The notes beneath the pieces were generated by a model. The model was given only the letters and a program-made list of their open reading frames with translations, was not told the origin of the DNA and ran no database searches. The translations under genes and the position numbers were made by a program. Shown here one piece after another: positions 10,565 to 19,451 of a stretch of DNA of 64,000 nt. This DNA comes from Gracilariopsis chorda. Lineage: Eukaryota > Rhodophyta > Florideophyceae > Gracilariales > Gracilariaceae. Each line of letters starts with the position of its first letter. Within the stretch, counting starts at the first letter, position 1. Where the stretch lies: positions 62,001 to 126,000 of the forward strand of contig NBIV01000182.1 of assembly GCA_003194525.1 (NCBI GenBank), given 5' to 3'.

Positions 10565-12952
10565 ATGAAGCCAAAAGCGTTTTCTTTTAAAGCACGAAAA
10601 GTGTTGCGTGCCACTGCATTAGCGCATCAGATAACCTATAAGAAGCAGTCATTTATCTTGAAGCGTCACTTAGCCTTTCTGGCTGGGTTTGCGATTCTGT
10701 ACGTTTCCGCATTAGCATTAGGAAAACGGTACCGAACTATACGATGTTTTATTTCAAGATGCGACGTTCGGAATTCTCCAAACACCCTAGAAGAAGATCT
10801 CTGTGGACCAAAAAGAGATTATGGTGCAGAGTTAAAAAACATTTGTAATGAGAATGAAAATGCTTGGAAAGAACGAAAATTGACCGTCGTCACCGTCGTA
10901 AGAAGGCATGACGATGAATTCAAACTTACAGCAAAAATGGTTTTGCGACAGAGCTGGATTGCATTTTCTTGGATATTGGTATTGGAGAACATTCAGACGA
11001 AAGCAGAGATGCGGCGTCTCAGAGAATTGGCAGACTCAGACTGCAGGGTTCAACTAGTAGAGAATGCCAAAAACGGTGAACCCTTCAATTCTAAGAATCT
11101 TGCTCTAGAACATGTCAAGGAACAATCAAGTCCATATTTCAGATTCGTACAGGCCGGAGAATATCTGGATTTTACAACTTTTGAGAAGTCGATCTGGATG
11201 CTAGAGTCAAATCACAACTTTTATATGGCAAGTTCCTTTTCCTTATTCAAGAGAGACTCAAACGAAGTGTGGAAGAAGGGTTTGCATTCTGGAAAGTCTT
11301 TGCTTGAGGATGGTTTGGACTTGAAGAATATGTCTGCGATTATTAGGTCTGCTGTCCTCTATTCAACTCCGTGCAAATTTGAAACAGATGTGTTTCATCA
11401 CCTAGACGACTGGGGGTACCATTTTTGTCTTGCAAAGGAAGGTATATGGGGCTCTACTATACCTGAAGTCCTCAGCGTATATGTCCCAAATACCAAAATT
11501 GAGCAAGAGCGTCAAGTCATTGAAAACGTATCAACTTTACTTCGGTCAACGTACGAGGGTCTCACACATTCCTTTCCGGTGATTGACGCTCAGCCGAGCA
11601 CTGCTCTAGAAAGCATTTCAGCTGAAACGCTAAAGAACTCATTAAGGATTATTCGCCCTACTATACTTGTTCTTATTCCGTGGATGTCGATAGGAGGGGC
11701 CGATCTGGCTAACGTCCGTATTGTTAAAGAACTTTTCGATATGGGATATCACATAACCATCGTATGTTCTCTTCTTGATATTGACCATGATTCAATGGCG
11801 CTAAGAGAACAGTTTGCTCCATATACCAGAGATATATTCGTGCTGCCAGGTTTCTTGAGGCTTGTCGATATGCCAAGGTTTCTAAAATACATTATTCTAA
11901 GCAGAGAGATACAGAAAATGTTCCTTTCCAATTCAATGTTAGGGTACTCATTATTACCGTGGTTGACACAGATGTGCCCAGAATTACAAATCGTTGACTA
12001 CGTGCATAACGAAGAAGAGGGATGGAATAACGGAGGTTATGCGACTTACTCTGTTATTCATAAACAGTACCTTCACTGCACTTTCACATCATCGAAGAAA
12101 GCAAAGAGATTTATGGAGAGACGAGGTCGTTCTTCACAAGATGTAAATGTAGCTTACTTAGGAATCGATTTGACGGAAATTGAAAGCGTTAAACTCCAAA
12201 GTCCACAATTGATTCGAGAACAAATGAACATCGATAAAAGTGCGGTCGTCATTTCGTACCTTGGCCGCCTCGTACACTTCAAAAGACCACTGCTAGTTGT
12301 TGAAGCTTACAGAAGGCTCTTGATTAGGATATCAGAAAAGATGAATATACCCTTTGATAAGAAAATCATATTGTTAGTTGGCGGTGATGGCCCTGAAATG
12401 CCCAAGATTTCTACTATAGCTGAAGCCACAACTGAAGGAGAAATTCGAGTACTTGGCGGCCTCAAGCATCAAGATCTTCTTAGATATCTGTTTATCACTG
12501 ACATATTCTGCCTTCCATCCCTTGCAGAAGGAATTCCTTTCACCGTTGCGGAAGCAATGGCTCTAGGTGCCGTGCCTATTGTCACAGATCGTGGCGGTTT
12601 CCCGGAGCTCCTTACTAGAAACAAGAAGCACGGGATAATCCTCAAAGTAACAGAAAACGATGAACTAGATACTGAATTATTGACATCAGAACTTCAAAAG
12701 CTTGTGCTTGGGAATGGAGACCTACAGGGTATGAGAATGAGGGGTGAGAATCATATCCGTGAAACATTTGACAAAGGACGTCTGATACCAGCACTTGTAC
12801 GGAGAATACTATCCTGCCCTCGAAAGAAGATACAGTTTCGGCCGTCGTTTAATGATTCATCTCTGTACTACGGCGTTGATCACGTTCTTCGCCAAGCCGC
12901 AAAACTATCTGATTACCATGCAATTCAGAAAGCTCTTGAGCATCACAAGTGA
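10565..12952 (+). CDS. GT2-like/GT4-like fusion glycosyltransferase, GT4 motif intact
   Basis: I chose the ATG at 10565; the open frame begins 12 bases earlier at a TTG. The product is 795 residues. The basic N-terminus carries one hydrophobic segment (LAFLAGFAILYVSALAL, about residues 33-50), implying a type II anchor with the enzyme in the Golgi or ER lumen. Residues about 105-330 are GT2-like (LTVVTVVRRHDDEF, WILVLENIQ, FVQAGEYLDF) but lack clear DDGS and DXD acids, so this half may be non-catalytic. Residues about 370-740 are GT4/GT-B: WMSIGGADLANVRIV, VDYVHNEEEGW, YLGIDL, SYLGRLVHFKRP, LLVGGDGPEMP, and the EX7E block EGIPFTVAEAMALG followed by PIVTDRGGFPELL. Such fusions would build a cell-wall or glycoprotein glycan; donor and acceptor cannot be told. 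Its mate on the minus strand is a divergent duplicate. Confidence 0.88.
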   Translation: MKPKAFSFKARKVLRATALAHQITYKKQSFILKRHLAFLAGFAILYVSALALGKRYRTIRCFISRCDVRNSPNTLEEDLCGPKRDYGAELKNICNENENAWKERKLTVVTVVRRHDDEFKLTAKMVLRQSWIAFSWILVLENIQTKAEMRRLRELADSDCRVQLVENAKNGEPFNSKNLALEHVKEQSSPYFRFVQAGEYLDFTTFEKSIWMLESNHNFYMASSFSLFKRDSNEVWKKGLHSGKSLLEDGLDLKNMSAIIRSAVLYSTPCKFETDVFHHLDDWGYHFCLAKEGIWGSTIPEVLSVYVPNTKIEQERQVIENVSTLLRSTYEGLTHSFPVIDAQPSTALESISAETLKNSLRIIRPTILVLIPWMSIGGADLANVRIVKELFDMGYHITIVCSLLDIDHDSMALREQFAPYTRDIFVLPGFLRLVDMPRFLKYIILSREIQKMFLSNSMLGYSLLPWLTQMCPELQIVDYVHNEEEGWNNGGYATYSVIHKQYLHCTFTSSKKAKRFMERRGRSSQDVNVAYLGIDLTEIESVKLQSPQLIREQMNIDKSAVVISYLGRLVHFKRPLLVVEAYRRLLIRISEKMNIPFDKKIILLVGGDGPEMPKISTIAEATTEGEIRVLGGLKHQDLLRYLFITDIFCLPSLAEGIPFTVAEAMALGAVPIVTDRGGFPELLTRNKKHGIILKVTENDELDTELLTSELQKLVLGNGDLQGMRMRGENHIRETFDKGRLIPALVRRILSCPRKKIQFRPSFNDSSLYYGVDHVLRQAAKLSDYHAIQKALEHHK

Positions 12953-13078
12953 TCCTGTTTTGACTGGAAATTTTTTCATGTGTCGTACTTCAGCAGGATT
13001 GTCGAGATACATATTATGTGTAATTATCTTAGAAAGTACAGAAAAAGTTACGAGATGCTGCAGAACTCTAACGATTAG

Positions 13079-13133
13079 ATGCTCTTGCAAATGAGAAGGG
13101 TCGATTATCGACCCTTCTCATTTGCAAGAGCAT
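13079..13133. repeat. Near-perfect 55-bp palindrome (27-bp arms, 1-nt centre)
   Basis: The arm 13079-13105 is the exact reverse complement of 13107-13133, with one T between them. It lies 127 bp after the stop codon of the plus-strand glycosyltransferase. As RNA it would fold into a long hairpin; as DNA it could extrude a cruciform. It could be a 3' processing signal, a small-RNA precursor, a fold-back MITE core or an inverted-duplication artefact. Confidence 0.9.
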
Positions 13134-13685
13134 GCAGTAACCAAGAGAAGAAATATCAAAGCATGAAGCTAAAGTTACGTATGCAAATGCTAGACTTTGT
13201 TTATACTATGCACTTTGTCACGCTCCAAAACGTATGCCAAATATTCTATACGTTCATGTGAACACTATAAGTTTCGGGAGAATGCTCTGTGTTGAAAAAT
13301 ATCGGTCTTGTTGCTTCTTGATGAACGTTGTGTGTTTCTAAAAAGCTCTGCGCTCTAGTTGTAAGTTTTCAATATTACCGAGTTCATTCCCAATTCACAG
13401 CGTTTGACCGTTCGAATTCATGACTAGTTTGTCCGGAAGTATCAGAAAGTTGGTGGACCCTTCTTGGTTTCCAGTTGTCGATGGTTCGCTCTGCAAAGTT
13501 GTAGCGGACAGATCTGCACTTGTGAAGGAGGAAGAGATGTTTGGCACAGGAAGAAAGAATGTAGAAGGAAATTGCCGGAGAGAATCAGAGCACTGCAAGC
13601 GAGAGGAAAGAAAAGCAAGAGGGGCAGAAATAGCATAAAGGAAGGGTCAGGGTTGTGCTTGTTATGACTCCTGGGCCCTCTAGTC
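13134..13685. other. No supported gene
   Basis: Short overlapping ORFs on both strands at 13395-13670 (for example plus 13420-13638, basic and Glu/Arg-rich) show no motif. This is flank between the glycosyltransferase locus and the Copia-derived sequence. Confidence 0.45.
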
Positions 13686-14067
13686 TGTTAAAACTTAATT
13701 TGTGCAGTGTGTAGTGCAGTTGCGAAGGGGGAAAGATGCAGTGCCGTAGTTAAAGCTAACTTCTTCTTTTTACTCAGATCCAGTTAGATCTATCGCTACT
13801 TATACCGTTTTTCAGACCTAGTCTACTCAGCTGTTCAACTATTTTTCACATCCTGGTTGGGTGGAATTCCTCTCTGAGGAACTCCACCCGTGGCTATCTA
13901 ACCTTGCGGCAGACTGGTAGGCGATGAACAGACCTCAACGTCCTACCAGACTGCCTGCGCAGACAAGCCTCATTGTCTGACGTGGAAAGCCGCGCAAATG
14001 TGCCAACTAGGATATGGTAAAATATCCTGATGTTTTTCTTAATGCAGAATTTTGCTGTACCGAAACA
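13686..14067 (-). repeat. Probable 3' LTR of the decayed Copia element
   Basis: Read on the minus strand, the sequence after the Copia stop codon (19451-19453 before element C was inserted) runs through a purine tract AGAAGAGGAG (14070-14079). It then starts TGTTTCGG at 14067 and ends TTTTAACA at 13686, giving TGTT/AACA ends and 382 bp. It contains several hairpins, the clearest at 13859-13889 (14-bp arms, one mismatch, 3-nt loop). No second LTR copy was found in the window, so this rests on position, polypurine tract and termini only. Confidence 0.4.
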
Positions 14068-14082
14068 CTCCTCTTCTATGCA

Positions 14083-14087
14083 CGTCC
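14083..14087. repeat. TSD of element C, left copy (CGTCC)
   Basis: Five bases directly abutting the left LTR are repeated at 19447-19451 directly after the right LTR. Confidence 0.9.
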
Positions 14088-14331
14088 TGTAACAAAGCAG
14101 TCGTAGGGTAGATGCTTCGCACGAAATACGACTAAAGAGTCGGAGACAAGGTCTAACCGCCCCCTCTAAGCTATCAGCCTGGGGCGGGGTTTTATTTATA
14201 GAAGTTGTTAGATCAAGCTAGGGCTGCGTACCTGGCTTGATCCAGCATGGAGCTTCCTAGAGAAGCGGCGAGACACGAAGGATGTGATTGTGGTATGGGG
14301 TGAACTACTATGCTAAAGTTGTGTTGTTGCA
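14088..14331 (-). repeat. Element C 3' LTR (244 bp)
   Basis: Identical by eye to 19203-19446. The pol stop codon (14313-14315) lies inside this LTR, so the last residues of Pol are encoded by the LTR itself. Confidence 0.95.
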
Positions 14332-17300
14332 CTCACCCGCTTCCTAGAAGACGTCCTCCGGGACGTCGTCAGAGACTTCTCGTATTTGTAGACCAGATCC
14401 TGGCAGTGTTTTAGATCTGTCCGAGTATGCCAAAGTGCGGTATTTGGTGTTTCTCCCACAAAGTGTACTAAAAATTGGCGACGAGTCTTGGGACCGCGAT
14501 GGCGGAGAATAGCTTTGACTTCCTGTTCGATGCCTCCTTTCGCGTCCACGACCACATTGACGTAGGCTGTAGTATCATCCGGGGTATAGCGGCGTATTCT
14601 GTCGACATTGAATACGTTATGTGCCTTCTTCATATCGGGAGGAAGTTCCAGACGGTACGCTACGGGGCCGATCTTCTCGAGGATCCGGAGAGGGCCGACA
14701 AATTTAGGCCTCCATTTCTGCGGCAGATCCGTGCGCCTTTCTATAGAGAGGCCAGCAACCTGTAAAAGACCTAAGTCCCCGGGCGAAAAAGACACGGGGG
14801 ATCTTCGGAGGTCCGCGTAGAACCTCTGGCGTTCCTGAGCGCAAAGGAGGTTGTCGCGTGTTGCGAGGCGGAACGCTTCACGCTGTGTGGCGTAATCGGT
14901 AGATTTCTGGGAAAGAGAGTTGTGAGATATCTCGCGTGCTGCGTGTGAGGGTGGTACGCGTCCAAGATCGATCTCGAAGGGCGAGAACTGCGTGGAGTGA
15001 TGTTTGGCGGCGTTGTATTCGTACTCAAACACGCTGAGAAGTGTATCCCAGTTATGCGGAGACGATTGGATTGTGGAGCGGAGCATAGATGAGACGGTGC
15101 GGATCAGGTTCTCTGTCTGGCCGTCGGTCTGAGGGTGTCCGGTCGTGGCGATGTTGAGTTTGACGTTGTAGATGCGCTGTAGTTCTTGCCAGAAGGCGGA
15201 GGTGAACTTACCATCGCGGTCAGAGATGATAGTCTGTGGAACCCCGTGTCTCGCAAAGACCAAATCAGTGAAGACCTGAGCAACATCCACCGCGGTGGCC
15301 GTCTTAGATGCCGGAACGAAGATGCCTCGTTTGGAGAGCTTGTCCACGATGACGATGATCATGTCCTTCCCGTTGACGGAGCGAGGTAGTTCTGATAGAA
15401 AATCGACCGCTATAACCTCCCAGCACTCGTTGGGGATCGGGAGCGGTTGAAGGGGGGCTGCTGGGATGCGATTGGAGTGTTTGTTTGTCTGGCATTGATG
15501 ACAGGCAGCCAGGAACCCTACAATGTCTCGGTACATGTTGGGCCAGTAGACGTAGCGGTGTGCGGCGGAAAACGTCTTGTCGGCACCGAGGTGGCCCAAG
15601 CCGTGAAAATGAAACGCGACATCTCGTCGCAGACGGCGGAGCTTGGGTATATATAGCCGGGAGGATTGAAATCCAATCCAACGAAGCAAGGAGTTGTCGA
15701 AGGAAAACAGAGCGCGTTGGCGTTGTATCCTGGGGGGGGAGGCATCTTGTGGGCGTTGTAGGGCGGTGATCATCTCTTTGGCCCACGGATCCTGCTCATA
15801 TGCACCTCGAATGCGCTGGAGGAAGGGTTGTACACTGATCATCAATCGGGCAAGGGTTCCCGCAAGGTGGTCTGGGCGGCGGCTCAAGGCATCTGGGACC
15901 GTGTTCGAAGGGCCAGAGACGTGTTGTACTTCAAAGGAGTGTTCTTGAAGTAAATCTAGCCACCGGCATTGCCTGCCGGAGAGAGTGGCCTTGGACTGGA
16001 GATACTGCAATGGGCGGTGGTCCGTGCGGAAGATGAAACGTCTTCCCCTGAGGTAGTGGCTCCAATTACGCAAGGCGATAATGAACCCGAGTAGCTCCTG
16101 GTCCCCGGTGTCCCAGCGTGACTCTGCTGGAGATAGGCGATGGGATAGGTACGCAACTGGGTGTTCATCTTGTTCCAGAGTGGCGCCGACGGCGTGTTGT
16201 GATGCATCTGTGGACACAACGAACGTCTTGTCGGCGGCAGGTAGTGCGAGGACCGGAGCGGCAGTGAGGGCTTGTTTGATAGCACGGAATGCTTCGGCTT
16301 GTGCCGCTGTCCAGTTGAACGCCTCGCGGCGTAATAAGTCCGTGATTGGGCGCATGATGTCCGCGTAGGCCTTTACGAAGCGGCGATAGTAGTTGGCTAG
16401 TCCGACGAATTGTTGGACTTCTTTGGTTGAGGTGGGAGTGGGCCAGTTTCTTACCGCATCAACTAGGCGGCTTTGGGTTTGAATACCCGCAGAGGAGACC
16501 CTGTGGCCCAAAAAATCGACTTCGGCTACTCCGAAATGGGACTTTGTAGGGTGAATGTACAGTTTTTCCCTACGCATGATGGTGAATAGCTCCCGCAAAT
16601 GAGCTTGGTGCTCCTCCATGTTGCGGCTGTATACCAAGATGTCGTCCAAGTAAAGAATGAGGGATCGCCCATTGAGATCGCGAAGCAGGGATGCGAGGAG
16701 TCGGGAGAAGGCAGCCGGCGCGTTTGTTAAGCCAAAACAAAGAACGGTCCATTCGAATGAACCATAACGTGTTCGTATTGCGGTTTTGTGGCAATCCTCG
16801 TCGCGGATGCGCATCTGATGGTATGCGCCGACGAGGTCAATCTGCGAAAAAACGGTTGCGCCTGCGAGTTGATCAAAAGCCTCTTCGATGAGTGGCAGCG
16901 GGGTGGCATCTGGAATGGTAATGCGGTTGAGAGCCCTGTAGTCGCAGACCAGACGAAGCTCGCCGTTCTTTTTCTTGACGAAGAAAACTGGGGCGCCGTA
17001 TGGTGAAGTCGAGGGGCGAAGATAGCCTCTGTCTAGGAGTTCGTGGAGGGTACGCCTTAGCTCTTGAAGCTCCTCTGCCGAAAGACGGATGACCGGTCGC
17101 ACTGGTGGGGGAATATTGGACTTGAGGGGAATAGCGAAGTCCATCGCGCGTGTTGGGGGTAGTTCATGTGGAAGTTCGGATCGGAAGATATCGGCGAATT
17201 CCTCCACTAGTGGAAGGATTTTAGGATGTGTGGATCCTGTCAGTACCTCCGGGCGGAGCTTGATGGCGAACAGCTCACAGCCTTTGTGTTTGTGTGTGAG

Positions 17301-17846
17301 ACAGCGAGCGGCACGCTTCCAAGAGATCAGTTTGAAGGTAAGTCCCGGTGGACGCCTGGATCGAGGTCGCTGTCGGGTGTGAATCCGCCGTTGTGTCCCT
17401 TCAGGGCCCCTTAGCAGTAAGTCCCCAGTACTCCAGCAGATCTGTGGTGCGCATGCGCGCAGCCACTGGCGGCCAACGATGATGTAAGGCCGGGCGTCCA
17501 TATCGTCTGGCATGTCAATTACAAAAGCCGACAAAAGGTGGTCCGAAGTGCCCAGCCGCAGAGGGGCCTGCACGGAACCTTGAACGGGGATGCGTTGTCC
17601 ATTTCCCAGCTCAACATATGCGTCGGTCACTGGTGTAACCGAGAGGCCACACGCGGCGGCAGTCACGGGCGACACAAATGCGTGTGACGCGCCCGGATCT
17701 ATATTTGCCACCACGTTAAAATTATTGAGAAATGCATCATAATGGAACTCCGTATCATCTGATTCGAGTCCTGTGAGGCGCAATAGAACATGGGGATCGG
17801 TACCCAGGGGGCTCGCCGCCTTCCAAGGCGGCGGCGTTAGTTTTTT
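14313..17846 (-). CDS. pol: Element C Pol (protease, RT, RNase H, integrase, chromodomain-like)
   Basis: The open frame extends up to 17918 (1201 codons), but translation most likely enters by -1 frameshift at 17840-17846, so real Pol begins KKLTPPPW. Motifs in order: aspartic protease with DPGA (about residue 74 of the open frame; most relatives have DTGA); RT with FFVKKKNGELRLVCDYRALN, QIDLVGAYHQM and YLDD (about 445); RNase H with STDAS, DQEL and TDHRPL; integrase zinc region FHFHGLGHLG...CHQCQTNK; and the catalytic core with VDFLSEL, ISDRDGKF and GQTEN giving D, D, E. A C-terminal chromodomain-like module reads EVKAILRHRGPKTRRQFLVH and ends near TDLKHCQDLVYKYE. No stop interrupts it. The integrase tail probably guides insertion to a chromatin mark (family knowledge). 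The terminal codons run 19 nt into the 3' LTR. Confidence 0.93.
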   Translation of the reverse strand, partial: KKLTPPPWKAASPLGTDPHVLLRLTGLESDDTEFHYDAFLNNFNVVANIDPGASHAFVSPVTAAACGLSVTPVTDAYVELGNGQRIPVQGSVQAPLRLGTSDHLLSAFVIDMPDDMDARPYIIVGRQWLRACAPQICWSTGDLLLRGPEGTQRRIHTRQRPRSRRPPGLTFKLISWKRAARCLTHKHKGCELFAIKLRPEVLTGSTHPKILPLVEEFADIFRSELPHELPPTRAMDFAIPLKSNIPPPVRPVIRLSAEELQELRRTLHELLDRGYLRPSTSPYGAPVFFVKKKNGELRLVCDYRALNRITIPDATPLPLIEEAFDQLAGATVFSQIDLVGAYHQMRIRDEDCHKTAIRTRYGSFEWTVLCFGLTNAPAAFSRLLASLLRDLNGRSLILYLDDILVYSRNMEEHQAHLRELFTIMRREKLYIHPTKSHFGVAEVDFLGHRVSSAGIQTQSRLVDAVRNWPTPTSTKEVQQFVGLANYYRRFVKAYADIMRPITDLLRREAFNWTAAQAEAFRAIKQALTAAPVLALPAADKTFVVSTDASQHAVGATLEQDEHPVAYLSHRLSPAESRWDTGDQELLGFIIALRNWSHYLRGRRFIFRTDHRPLQYLQSKATLSGRQCRWLDLLQEHSFEVQHVSGPSNTVPDALSRRPDHLAGTLARLMISVQPFLQRIRGAYEQDPWAKEMITALQRPQDASPPRIQRQRALFSFDNSLLRWIGFQSSRLYIPKLRRLRRDVAFHFHGLGHLGADKTFSAAHRYVYWPNMYRDIVGFLAACHQCQTNKHSNRIPAAPLQPLPIPNECWEVIAVDFLSELPRSVNGKDMIIVIVDKLSKRGIFVPASKTATAVDVAQVFTDLVFARHGVPQTIISDRDGKFTSAFWQELQRIYNVKLNIATTGHPQTDGQTENLIRTVSSMLRSTIQSSPHNWDTLLSVFEYEYNAAKHHSTQFSPFEIDLGRVPPSHAAREISHNSLSQKSTDYATQREAFRLATRDNLLCAQERQRFYADLRRSPVSFSPGDLGLLQVAGLSIERRTDLPQKWRPKFVGPLRILEKIGPVAYRLELPPDMKKAHNVFNVDRIRRYTPDDTTAYVNVVVDAKGGIEQEVKAILRHRGPKTRRQFLVHFVGETPNTALWHTRTDLKHCQDLVYKYEKSLTTSRRTSSRKRVSATTQL
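17814..17846 (-). promoter_or_regulatory. -1 ribosomal frameshift signal between gag and pol of element C
   Basis: Read on the minus strand in the gag frame, the codons CCA AAA AAC TAA contain the canonical slippery heptamer A AAA AAC (17840-17846) directly before the gag stop. Six bases later a perfect 7-bp all-G/C stem with a 6-nt loop forms (17814-17833). The pol frame is exactly -1 relative to gag. All three parts of a textbook programmed frameshift are present. Confidence 0.88.
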
Positions 17847-19111
17847 GGCTTTCCGGCGCTGTCTTTGGCGGTGAGGTCGCAGACATGGGTTGGTTTGCTC
17901 CAACCTTCGCCTCCGCATGCCATGCAGCGATCGCTCGACCGGTAGCGTTGGCGTTCCAGTGCGTTAGACTTGTCGCACGGGCCCCATGAAGTGGCTGCTG
18001 GGTCATGTTGGGGGGTAGTTGTGCGAGAGTTGGTGGCGCCGGTGTGTCTGGATGATGTGCGGGGGAACCCATTGGATGATCGACGGCGTGGGGGTTGGGC
18101 GGATGGTGCCCGCCAGGACTGTGCGACTTCGAGGTTACGCACGAAATTGTAGACGGCCTTCAGGTCCGTAGAGCCCTTGGGAAAACGCTGAGCGAGCTCT
18201 GCCTTGTACTCGTCAGGTAGGCTCATGAAGAAATAGTTGTAGGCGTCGCCAGGATGGGGTCCGCAGAGTTCAATGAGGTCACGAAACTGGGAGATGTGGC
18301 GCTCCAAGTTGGACTTGAATTGAAGACGCATGAGCTTCGAACGTGCTTGGGCGTCTTCGTTATCGGGGACATACTCCTCGATTAAGGCCTTTTCCAATGC
18401 GTCGAGGTTGGAAAATTCAGTGCCTTGTGCCTCTTCTCGGTTAATCCAGGTACTCGCCGCTCCTTTCAGAAAGCACTTGGCGACATCCACCATCTCGTGG
18501 TGGTGCTCCACACCTGCCACACGCATCGTACGGCGTATAGATGCGATAAATCTGCGAATACGGATCGAAGAGCGTTCATCTGCTTTGCCACTGAATGCTT
18601 CCGGTGCGGCGGTTTTAACGAGTGATGCCAACGACGGTCGTCCCTTGTTGCCCGTTGGGGGTAGGGTAGAGTTGGGTGGCAGTGGCGGCATTGAACGCAC
18701 ACTCAAAGCCGGGGCCGACGGAGGGGATATGTTCGCATGTTCGGGGAAGTCACGGGTTAGGGGTGGCGTGTGTGGGCTTCGTGTGGCAGGATGTATGTCC
18801 ACGGGTTGTGGGGCGGCCTGTGAGTTCCGGAGAAGTGCCATCAGCGTAGAAAAGTCGTCTTTGAGCTTTTCGAGGTCCTGTGCATAGGTACCGAACGCAC
18901 GTTTGATGTCGTCTGAAGTAGCCATGTGGTCCTTCATGAACGAGTTCAGAAGGGAATGGAGCGCATTTTGAGTGGTCTGCACACCATAAATCATGTCCTG
19001 GAGCCTGTTGGCCTGGAGTTGGAGGCTCTCAAGCGCGTCAGGAGTTGCGGAGGACTCTCGTTCACTGGCGTACACCGGCGGGTTCGGTATGTTCGGCGGG
19101 TTGGACGACAT
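17837..19111 (-). CDS. gag: Element C Gag
   Basis: An intact 424-residue frame starts at an ATG at 19111 and ends with TAA at 17837-17839. The N-terminal third is Pro/Ser-rich with helical segments. The centre carries a capsid-like block (KTAAPEAFSGKADERSSIRI, FLKGAASTWINREEAQ, RHISQFRDLIEL, FFMSLPDEYKAELAQRFP) typical of Ty3/Gypsy retrotransposon Gag. The C-terminus has a single cysteine-histidine knuckle of unusual spacing: C-X2-C-X9-H-X-C instead of CX2CX4HX4C. It is followed by AGKPKN and the stop, which overlaps the frameshift signal. It should form the particle and bind element RNA. Confidence 0.9.
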   Translation of the reverse strand: MSSNPPNIPNPPVYASERESSATPDALESLQLQANRLQDMIYGVQTTQNALHSLLNSFMKDHMATSDDIKRAFGTYAQDLEKLKDDFSTLMALLRNSQAAPQPVDIHPATRSPHTPPLTRDFPEHANISPPSAPALSVRSMPPLPPNSTLPPTGNKGRPSLASLVKTAAPEAFSGKADERSSIRIRRFIASIRRTMRVAGVEHHHEMVDVAKCFLKGAASTWINREEAQGTEFSNLDALEKALIEEYVPDNEDAQARSKLMRLQFKSNLERHISQFRDLIELCGPHPGDAYNYFFMSLPDEYKAELAQRFPKGSTDLKAVYNFVRNLEVAQSWRAPSAQPPRRRSSNGFPRTSSRHTGATNSRTTTPQHDPAATSWGPCDKSNALERQRYRSSDRCMACGGEGWSKPTHVCDLTAKDSAGKPKN

Positions 19112-19190
19112 GTCGAGAACGGGGATGGAGCGGGGTGCGGGGGATAGAGAGTGGAAGTATGCGTTAATCAGCGGTCAGAGAAAGACCAAA

Positions 19191-19200
19191 GATGCTACCA
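19191..19200 (-). other. Element C primer-binding site (TGGTAGCATC)
   Basis: It starts two bases inside the 5' LTR on the minus strand. The implied tRNA 3' end is ...GATGCTACCA, with U72 and A73. A1:U72 is the hallmark of eukaryotic initiator tRNA-Met, so initiator Met is the likely primer. The same ten bases are the PBS of the TRIM at 20115-20124. Confidence 0.7.
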
Positions 19201-19202
19201 GA

Positions 19203-19446
19203 TGTAACAAAGCAGTCGTAGGGTAGATGCTTCGCACGAAATACGACTAAAGAGTCGGAGACAAGGTCTAACCGCCCCCTCTAAGCTATCAGCCTGGGGC
19301 GGGGTTTTATTTATAGAAGTTGTTAGATCAAGCTAGGGCTGCGTACCTGGCTTGATCCAGCATGGAGCTTCCTAGAGAAGCGGCGAGACACGAAGGATGT
19401 GATTGTGGTATGGGGTGAACTACTATGCTAAAGTTGTGTTGTTGCA
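19203..19446 (-). repeat. Element C 5' LTR (244 bp)
   Basis: Identical by eye to 14088-14331. It should carry the promoter and the polyadenylation signals. Confidence 0.95.
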
Positions 19447-19451
19447 CGTCC
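19447..19451. repeat. TSD of element C, right copy (CGTCC)
   Basis: Matches 14083-14087. Its last base is also the G (minus strand) of the Copia TAG stop, so element C inserted at the very end of Copia pol. Confidence 0.9.

Larger units (their letters stand above)
14088..19446 (-). mobile_element. Element C: complete Ty3/Gypsy chromovirus
   Basis: This 5359-bp LTR retrotransposon lies on the minus strand. Its two 244-bp LTRs (14088-14331 and 19203-19446) are identical by eye, with TGTAAC/TTGCA ends, flanked by the 5-bp duplication CGTCC. Internally it has a primer-binding site two bases inside the 5' LTR, an intact gag, an intact pol in the -1 frame, and no spare sequence. Domain order PR-RT-RNase H-integrase plus a chromodomain-like tail places it among Ty3/Gypsy chromoviruses. 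Identical LTRs and open frames mean recent insertion and possible activity. It landed just 3' of the stop codon of an older Copia pol. Confidence 0.95.
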
